Assembly: GCA_030636255.1 (NCBI GenBank)
Contig: DAOVXH010000003.1
Coordinates: forward strand, 1 to 29,139
Origin: Methanomassiliicoccales archaeon
GTDB lineage: Archaea; Thermoplasmatota; Thermoplasmata; SG8-5
Length of the DNA: 29,139 nucleotides
Direction of reading: 5' to 3'
Made by a program: the position numbers and the translations under genes. Under the pieces are notes generated by a model. The model was not told the origin of the DNA and made no database searches. It saw nothing but the letters and a program-made list of their open reading frames with translations. Positions 1 to 6,800 of the stretch are shown here, piece by piece. The stretch's first letter is position 1. Each line of letters starts with the position of its first letter.

Positions 1-801
1 CATTGCATGAAGATGATGATTGCTTGTAACTCCTGGAAATACACCAGAACTGAGCTTTCTGGCCATCTTATCGTCCTTTGGATTTGCAATAACTATTCCA
101 TGCTGCGGTCCTGGGAAGGTCTTGTGTGTTGAGCCGGTTATGACATGGGCGCCTTCTCTCAATGGGTCCTGGAACTTTCCGCCAGCTATGAGGCCAAGAA
201 CATGGGCGCCGTCATACCAGACAGGACATCCAACTTCCTCAAGTACATCTCTCAATTCTGCAATTGGCGCAGGGAAAAGAAATACCGAGCGTCCGAAAAG
301 CGCGATTTTTGGCTTGACTTCCAGAATAGTGCGCTTTGCAGCATCAACATCTATGTTCATCTCATGAGTGTCAAATGGATATGTGTGGCTAACCAGTCCC
401 CGAATGCCCACGGCTCCAAATTTAGCAGTGGAAATATGCGCGCCGTCAGAAAGGGCAGTGTGGGTGATTGGGTCACCATGCTTGCCAAGGGCCTTTAAAA
501 CAGCAATATTGGCCACTGTGCCTGAAGTCGGCCGGGTATCTGCATAATCGCAATTGAAAAGCTTTTTGGCTAGTTCTGTGGCTCTTGTTTCTACTTTATC
601 CACATAGATATTGCCGTGATAGTATCTATCTCCAGGCAATCCTTCTGCATACCTGTCATGAAAATCTGATACCAGCATTTCTCTAGCTAGTGGACTAATC
701 AAATTCTCTGATGCAATCATCGGCAATGATTTGCCGAACCAGTCATGGTGCTTGTCAATCTGTTCTACAATGTAATTGGCTTCAGACCTGTTGTCGCTCA
801 T
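1..801 (-). CDS. glyA: Serine hydroxymethyltransferase, N-terminal part (partial, runs off the window)
   Basis: Cytosolic PLP enzyme that interconverts serine and glycine while passing a one-carbon unit to the folate or tetrahydromethanopterin carrier. Translating the minus strand from the ATG at 801 gives 267 uninterrupted codons to the window edge. SHMT landmarks appear in order: MIASENL near residue 28, RYAEGLPGDRYYHGN near 50, a DGAH segment near 205, and the PLP-lysine motif TGSTHKTFPGPQHG near 230, where the K is the Schiff-base lysine. The last residues visible are SNHHLHAM, so roughly the C-terminal third of a protein of about 430 residues is missing. The start is supported by GGTGA about 5 nt upstream. 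The gene is divergent from the secreted-protein gene at 1078. The identification is secure from motifs; which C1 carrier is used cannot be told from the sequence. Confidence 0.95.
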   Translation of the reverse strand, partial: MSDNRSEANYIVEQIDKHHDWFGKSLPMIASENLISPLAREMLVSDFHDRYAEGLPGDRYYHGNIYVDKVETRATELAKKLFNCDYADTRPTSGTVANIAVLKALGKHGDPITHTALSDGAHISTAKFGAVGIRGLVSHTYPFDTHEMNIDVDAAKRTILEVKPKIALFGRSVFLFPAPIAELRDVLEEVGCPVWYDGAHVLGLIAGGKFQDPLREGAHVITGSTHKTFPGPQHGIVIANPKDDKMARKLSSGVFPGVTSNHHLHAM

Positions 802-1077
802 GGTTTCACCGTCGTTGGCAATATGTTCCAGAGATAAAATGGTTATTGTATTTGCCAAATACAGGTGAATCGTTATTAATATGTTTGATTTTTTTAGAAA
901 AATAACAGGTAGTTTTTTATAAACAAGCCAGTATTTCGCACCTGTTCGGAGAGCCGCAGTGAGTTCTTCGGATGTGGGGGCTTTAGAATCGATTATAATG
1001 AAGAAGCCAAAACAACACTGAAACAAAAGCAATTCTGGATTTAGAGAGAGTCTGGGTTTGCAAAAGGAAGGATATAT
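802..1077. other. Divergent intergenic region between glyA and the secreted-protein gene
   Basis: AT-rich spacer that must carry promoters for both flanking genes. On the minus side a GGTGA ribosome binding site lies next to the glyA ATG. On the plus side GGAAGGA at about 1066-1072 serves the ATG at 1078, and a possible TATA element (GATTATAATG) lies around 988-997, which would give a leader of about 60 nt. I see no RNA gene and no convincing protein gene here. Confidence 0.5.
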
Positions 1078-2295
1078 ATGGATAATAAAATATTAATATG
1101 CATAGGTACAGTAATGTGCCTGATGTTGATGAGCATTCCAGCATCAGTGCAGGCAGGAGATGGAGAGCTTGAATTTCCGATAGACCCGATTTTACCGGGG
1201 TTCTATGACATAGAGCTGATTCCACAGACTTGGCCGGGAGAGCCGACCACTTACAGGAACGGTTACTCTGTTCATTTCGCTGCCACACTTGACGGTGCTG
1301 ACTCCGAGGAAGCTGAAATAACATGGATTTTCAGAGTGACATCGGATGATGGAACATTGATCGAGCAGTACGATTATACACAGACGTACGACAACGCAAA
1401 TGGTGCCAATGGCTGGTGGAACTGGGATACCAGTACACTCGGCTTGCCGAATGGAGATTATGTATTGACCGTCCGCGCTTCTGGATATACAGATGACGGC
1501 GGTTTAATCATAATAGACCCAGGTATTGGTGGGGGAATCATCAATCCGATTCAGCCAAAATTGCCGAACATAAGGGCTGGACCAGAATCAATGGACTTCC
1601 ACCTTGGGACTCCGGATATGGTAATAGTCTTTGACAAGCCATTCTACCTGGTCGGGGAGACAATCAGCTTCCACTTTGAAAACCATGGAGACGCCTGGGG
1701 CAGCCTTGGTTCTTCTTCGCCTTCTTACCTGATATACAGCGAAGCAGAGGGGTGGACAGTGTTTTGGACAATCCACACATGCGATGTTCGTGTCTTACTC
1801 CCTGGCGAGAGAGCACCTTTGGTCTCAGAATTGACCTGGGACCAGACATTCACTCTTGGCACAGAGCGCTGTTATGAAAATGACCTCTACGAATATGAGA
1901 ACTATGGCTGGGAGATGCCTGATTACTGGAACAACTGGCAAAGTAATGGCCAGCAGGTCCCGGCAGGAGAGTATGAGATAAGGAAGGGAGAGGCCATAGG
2001 CACAGTCTTGATAGTAGAGGATATCGATGATTATGTCGACGATATCTCAGATATCATAGACGCTTTGCCAGATGAGGCATTTACCAACAAGAACCACGAC
2101 AAGGCCCTGATAAACAAGTTGAACGCCCTGCAGAACATGATAGATGCAGAGAACTACCAGGGTGCCATCGACAAGATCAACAATGACATCATCCCGAAAG
2201 TGGATGACTGGATGACAGAAGAATACGCAGAGGAAGAAGCGGAAATCATCCAGATGCTATTGGACCTTGTCGACTACTTGGAAACCCTGCTTTAG
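1078..2295 (+). CDS. Secreted beta-rich protein with a C-terminal helical domain, function unknown
   Basis: A 405-residue protein with an N-terminal signal peptide: a hydrophobic stretch at about residues 5-20 ending in SVQAGDGE, with cleavage likely after AQA-like VQA near 26. It is therefore predicted to be exported. Residues about 30-150 look like a beta-sandwich (Ig-like: LPNGDYVLTVRASGY). Residues 165-310 are rich in W, Y, G and acidic residues and hold the only two mature-region cysteines near each other (IHTCDV and TERCYE), a possible disulfide. The last 85 residues are amphipathic helices (ALINKLNALQNMIDAENYQ, then a strongly acidic helix), resembling the helical FIMAH/FIVAR-like modules that end some archaeal surface proteins. 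The ribosome binding site GGAAGGA sits about 6 nt upstream. There is no C-terminal membrane span, so it is probably released or bound to other surface material. No enzyme motif is recognised. Confidence 0.75.
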   Translation: MDNKILICIGTVMCLMLMSIPASVQAGDGELEFPIDPILPGFYDIELIPQTWPGEPTTYRNGYSVHFAATLDGADSEEAEITWIFRVTSDDGTLIEQYDYTQTYDNANGANGWWNWDTSTLGLPNGDYVLTVRASGYTDDGGLIIIDPGIGGGIINPIQPKLPNIRAGPESMDFHLGTPDMVIVFDKPFYLVGETISFHFENHGDAWGSLGSSSPSYLIYSEAEGWTVFWTIHTCDVRVLLPGERAPLVSELTWDQTFTLGTERCYENDLYEYENYGWEMPDYWNNWQSNGQQVPAGEYEIRKGEAIGTVLIVEDIDDYVDDISDIIDALPDEAFTNKNHDKALINKLNALQNMIDAENYQGAIDKINNDIIPKVDDWMTEEYAEEEAEIIQMLLDLVDYLETLL

Positions 2296-2302
2296 AAAAA
2301 TT

Positions 2303-2336
2303 AGAAGTTCTAGCCCCCACTTCTTCTTTTTCTTTC
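2303..2336 (+). terminator. Hairpin plus T-rich tract after the secreted-protein gene
   Basis: AGAAGT (2303-2308) pairs with ACTTCT (2319-2324) across a C-rich loop, and is followed at once by a pyrimidine tract dominated by T (TCTTTTTCTTTC). It lies 8 nt after the stop codon of the upstream gene. The stem is short, but the T-rich tract fits archaeal termination. Confidence 0.5.
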
Positions 2337-2441
2337 AAATAATCTGTTCCATGTAAAAATATTCATGCAATGGGTTCTGGAAATTTTCCATCTGAATGAC
2401 TCCAACATATGCTTGGATATTAATCTTTTTAATTAGATATT

Positions 2442-2529
2442 TCACAAACTGTATAATTTACCCATACGTATATATTTAATAATAATTACTAAAGGTTAAG
2501 TAATATTTCACGATTCGTGAAGTTTGTGA
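2442..2529 (+). promoter_or_regulatory. TATA box and palindromic operator candidates before the wHTH gene
   Basis: CGTATATATTTAATA (about 2467-2481) is a good archaeal TATA box; transcription would then start near 2498-2503. A perfect 7-bp inverted repeat with a one-base centre, TTCACGA-T-TCGTGAA, occupies 2507-2521, just downstream of the predicted start, which is where archaeal repressors often bind. A second, wider pair flanks the promoter: TCACAAACT at 2442-2450 and its exact reverse complement AGTTTGTGA at 2521-2529. The first gene downstream encodes a DNA-binding protein, so autoregulation is the natural reading, but it is inference. Confidence 0.55.
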
Positions 2530-2533
2530 TATC

Positions 2534-3130
2534 ATGAATGATAGAATGAATAGGGAAGAAATACAGCATATTCTTTCCATACTTGGAACAGAGGGGATTC
2601 TTGACACCCTTCTTTGTGTGAAGGAGCATGATTGGGTCACTGCCAGCGAAATTGCAGAAGAGATGAATACCCATGTTGCCACAGCAGTGAAAAGATTGTC
2701 TGGCCTCTATGATGTTGGTATTCTGGACCGCCGGGTTCGGAAGGGCAGGACAAGAAGCGCCCAGGAATATTCTCTAATATCCAATAGCTTTGGGCTGGAC
2801 ATTGATCTGGATGAATTGGTTGGCGAAACATCTGGCAGAACTGAAAATTCAGAAATTTATCTGCTATTGTTGAAGGACATGGCAACACGTTTTGGAAAGT
2901 TCTCTGGAAGGAATGTTGATGATATTATTTCCAGTTGGGAAATTCAGAAACTTTTGAATGATGCTGAGGCTGGCCAGGACGATATTGTTCTGGCAATCAC
3001 AAAGGTACTGGAACTGGAGACCGAGGAATATGGCGAGTTGACTGTAAAATCCCTGGCTGCTGCGTCCATGGATGCTATTGGCCATGAACTTAATAATTTA
3101 CCATCAAGATTTTTTGGAGTGATTAGATGA
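2534..3130 (+). CDS. Winged-helix transcriptional regulator, first gene of the KaiC/zinc-ribbon operon
   Basis: A 198-residue protein with an N-terminal winged helix-turn-helix at about residues 10-85: the helix WVTASEIAEEMN, the recognition helix THVATAVKRLSGLYDVG, and the wing ILDRRVRKGRTRSAQEYSL. This resembles MarR/ArsR/TrmB-type archaeal regulators. The C-terminal 110 residues are mostly helical, with acidic and hydrophobic heptad-like stretches (LAITKVLELETEEYGELTV), and are likely a dimer or sensor domain; they match no family I recognise. Its stop overlaps the start of the KaiC-like gene (ATGA at 3127-3130), so the two are translationally coupled. No ribosome binding site is obvious before the ATG at 2534; a second ATG lies 12 nt downstream. 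A palindrome in its leader suggests it controls its own operon. Confidence 0.8.
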   Translation: MNDRMNREEIQHILSILGTEGILDTLLCVKEHDWVTASEIAEEMNTHVATAVKRLSGLYDVGILDRRVRKGRTRSAQEYSLISNSFGLDIDLDELVGETSGRTENSEIYLLLLKDMATRFGKFSGRNVDDIISSWEIQKLLNDAEAGQDDIVLAITKVLELETEEYGELTVKSLAAASMDAIGHELNNLPSRFFGVIR

Positions 3131-3843
3131 GAGTGAGAACTGGAATAATTGGATTGGACGAACTGGCTGGCGGGGGATTCCCTGATAATACTGTGAACTT
3201 GCTTTCTGGCCCTGCCGGAAGCGCAAAGAGCCTTTTTGGAATGCAGTATGTGTACAATGGTGCAGTGGAGAATGATGATACAGGCATATTCATTACCCTG
3301 GAAGAAAGCAGAGATAGTGTGCTCAGAGCCGCTGGTGCCTATGGCATGGGGCTTGAGAAACTTGAAAAATCTGGCAAGCTTCATCTGCTGGATTTTGGTG
3401 AGATAAGAGCCGACATAGACATGAACGAAGAAATGGAGCTGGGTGTGGTGAGTTTCAAGAACCTGAGGGATTTTCTTGAGAAACACATCAGTAAAACCGG
3501 AGCCAATCGTCTTGTCATTGACTCGATTTCTGCTATTGGACTTTATTATAGCAATATGGAGGAGCTTCGCAGAGAGCTTTTTGCATTCTGCCGATTTTTG
3601 AAAAGCCAGAAGGTTACGAGCTTGCTAATAACTGAGGCCATGGGAAGTCAAAAAACCAGGTTCGATGTTGAACAGTTTGTTGCTGATTCGATAATATCAC
3701 TGGGCTATGAGAATGTTGACGGGGAATATCGCCGGACCATCACAATTTACAAGATGCGCTTCACAAAACATGAGCCCTACAAACATCCGTTCCTAATTAC
3801 GAATTCAGGCATAGAAATTGACCACCAGGAAATTATTTATTGA
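3127..3843 (+). CDS. KaiC-like RecA-superfamily ATPase, single domain
   Basis: A 238-residue single-domain member of the KaiC/RadA-related (RecA superfamily) ATPases. The sequence shows the usual opening GIIGLDELAGGGFP, Walker A GPAGSAKS at residues 28-35, the paired glutamates in TLEES (59-60) that act in catalysis in KaiC, and Walker B RLVIDSIS near 128-134. The closing strand pattern YRRTITIYKMRFTKHE has the basic residues that reach the neighbouring subunit's nucleotide. All key residues are present, so ATP binding and hydrolysis are expected, probably as a hexamer. Archaeal KaiC-like proteins are signalling or scaffolding ATPases that often pair with output domains encoded next door. Here the partners are the wHTH gene (4-bp overlap) and the giant zinc-ribbon protein, which follows after only 7 nt. 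Confidence 0.9.
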   Translation: MRVRTGIIGLDELAGGGFPDNTVNLLSGPAGSAKSLFGMQYVYNGAVENDDTGIFITLEESRDSVLRAAGAYGMGLEKLEKSGKLHLLDFGEIRADIDMNEEMELGVVSFKNLRDFLEKHISKTGANRLVIDSISAIGLYYSNMEELRRELFAFCRFLKSQKVTSLLITEAMGSQKTRFDVEQFVADSIISLGYENVDGEYRRTITIYKMRFTKHEPYKHPFLITNSGIEIDHQEIIY

Positions 3844-3850
3844 GGATACG

Positions 3851-6800
3851 ATGAGATTTCATCCTGAACACCTGGACAATGCCCTTGACGGGGAAAGTGG
3901 CAGCGCATACGCCCTTCCAGGCTCTTCAGGAGACTTGAAACATGCCATTGGTCAATCTATCAGAAAGGGGAAACATGTAATCGTCATAACAGCCAGCTTC
4001 GAAGCAAAATATCTCATGGATAAATTCGGGCTGGACCCCAAGAAGGTCATTATAATTGACTGGCATAGCTACCAGACCAGAAGCATTGTGGCTGTAGAGG
4101 AAGAAGATAATATTCTCTACTGCGCCAGGGACCTGATGAACGTAAATATGGCCATCAATAAGGCACTGAGGGCGGTTCGCCAGGAAGATGTGGTCATTGT
4201 CACAGATGCTTTGCCTCAAATAGTGAACCTCTTTGGAATTGATTCAGCCTATTCTTTCCTTAGCAAGAACCTGGCAAAGATAGGTATGAATTCAATTACT
4301 GGATTTTTTATTGCACCTGCGACTTTCTTTGATGATTCAGAGAATCACATTCTTTCAGGACTGTTGGAGCAACTTCCTGCCCAGCCCCTGGAAATATTGC
4401 CAGATGATGATGTTTTGGATCTGCCTGGCAAACGTCCAGAACATAAATATGACCGGGTCATTTCAAAAGTATTGGACAATCTGGGGATATCCAAAGATGA
4501 CCTGGGCGATGATTTTAATGAATTTGGTATCTGGCTGTGCTTTGAATGCGGGGCTTTTGTGGACCAGGATGCTAAAGAGTGTCCAACCTGCCATTCCCCT
4601 GTTGAGCTTGTAATTCACACAGATGAAAAGATAATGAATATCGAGGAACTTGTTTCAAAATGCCCAGAATGTGGTGTGCCTACCCATGTGGAATCTGAAA
4701 TGTGCGGTGTTTGTGGCCGTATCTTCTCCGGTGAGGACAAGGAAGACATGCTTGGCCAGGGAATCATGAGCGTGGTGGAGGATGTTTCAGAAGACGATAT
4801 CGGATTTGTGGTATGTCCAGACTGTGGTTCATTTGTTAACAAGACAAAAGAAAGCTGTGGGCTATGTGGAGCAAAAATAGACCTGGAAACCGCCCAGGAA
4901 ATTGGCTCCGAAGAGCAGGTGGCAAATGAGCTGGCTGGCCTTCTGGTTACTGAATTGGAATTTGATGATGAGCTTGAGGCCGCCTTCGAGGAAAGAAGCT
5001 TCATTATGTGTCCAGAATGTAGCGCCAGTGTTGATAGTTCAAAGGAAAATTGTGCGATTTGTGGCACCAACCTGACTGGAGTGGAAGGGCATATCCCAGA
5101 CATTGGAAAGGCCGCACTGGCCACTGTTGAAAAGACAAAGGCGCCGCCGGCCGCAGAAGACGGGCCCTCTGCCGCCGACAAATACTGGTATAAAGATGAA
5201 TCTGAACTATACCTTTGCCCAAGCTGTGGTTCTTTCATATCCAGTGATGCTGAAAGCTGTGAGGTGTGTGGGGTTGTTTTTGACACTGAAGTTGAAGAAA
5301 TTGAACCGGAACCCGCCGTGGAAACTATGCTCTGCCCTGAATGCCAAACTGTGGTGCCAATAAGTTCTACCAGCTGTCCAAAATGTGGAGAGATTATCCA
5401 GGAAGAGAAGGAAGATGGTTATTGGATAAAAGAGCAAAAAGGATTGTTCATGTGCCCCATGTGTGGCTCTTTCCTGCCAGATGGTGCAGACAGCTGCGGT
5501 AGCTGTGGTGTTGAGTTTGAAGGGGAGGATGAGGGGGAAGAGTCAGATGAGCCAAGGGAAAGGGCCTGCCCAGAATGTGGGGCAACTATTACTCCAGACG
5601 AGGAAAAATGTGGCATTTGCGGCCATGACATAGAGGTGGACGGGTTCTGGTTCAAGAAGCAAAAGGGGCTTTTCATGTGCCCAAGTTGTGGAACCTTCCT
5701 TGCAGAAGATGTGGAGCGATGCCATAGTTGTGGTATTGCATTCGAAGCTGGCGAGGAAGAAATTGTTGAGCCTGAGGCAAATATCTGTCCCAATTGCCAG
5801 GCAGACCTCACCCCGGGTCAGGGAGCCTGTTCCATATGTGGGTTTGACTTCTCTGCTGGAAAGGATGAGGGGCAAGATGGATTTTGGTATAAAGAATCTG
5901 ATGAATTGTTCATGTGCCCTGGCTGTGGCGCATTCATCTCTTCAAGCAGCACTGGTTGTATAAATTGTGGCATGAAATTTGATGATGAAGAAGTGCATGA
6001 AACCCCGGACATTGATGGGCTGGTGTTCATGGAAGAGCCAGATGTCCAGGAAGAGCCAGAGGAAAGTCTCTATCTATGTCCTGAATGTGGTTTTCTAATA
6101 AGTGCCAGCGCCGAAACATGTCATAACTGTGGCATGAGCTTTGTTGATGATGAAATTTCTTATGACCCGGATAAGGAGATAGAAGAGCTAAATCAAATGC
6201 TGGTTCTGGACGAGCCAGCTGAAGAAATAATTCTACCGGATGAAGCAGCAGTAGCAGACGCTGGTGAGGAAATTCAGGAACTCAGTGATATGCTGATTAC
6301 TTTGGATGATGAGTCGGAACTTCCATCTGAAATTGATGAAGAATTAGATGCCCTGGACCTGGAAATTGATGAGATAACAGACATGCTGGTTCTGGACGAG
6401 GTTGCGCGCGAAGAATTGAGCCACGAAGATCTCGACCATGGTGCACCAGAACTGGATAAGCTGGAACTTCTGGAAGTTGAGGAAATCTCCGATATGCTGG
6501 TTCTGGATGATTCTGAAGATGGGTTGAAGAACGATCTTCTTATTCACAAGGAACGGGGCCTGGGCATGACCAATGGCCTTGTGAATGGCATGGTCAATGG
6601 TATGGGCCGCACCAACGGGCTAACAAACGGAATGACCAATGGTATGACAAATGGCCTGACCAATGGCTTGACCAACGGGCTCACCAATGGTTTGACTAAT
6701 GGGCTAACAAATGGGCTTACCAACGGATTGACCAATGGTTTGACCAATGGGCTTGGAGCAGAATTGGAAAGACGGCCCAGGGGACTGAGAAGGCGCAGGC

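Noticed and set aside
20..498. Plus-strand open frames of about 115 codons
   Set aside because: They are antisense to glyA, whose translation shows all family motifs.
4615..5875. Several minus-strand frames rich in S, H and P
   Set aside because: Shadows of the cysteine- and glycine-rich zinc-ribbon coding sequence (CCN/TGY read backwards).
6544..6747. Minus-strand open frame across the TNGL repeat encoding (VSPLVKPL)n
   Set aside because: It is the mirror of the 12-bp repeat inside a long, well-supported plus-strand gene; no start signals.
6566..6754. Tandem 12-bp units as a CRISPR-like array
   Set aside because: Units are contiguous, in frame and have no spacers; they encode a peptide repeat.
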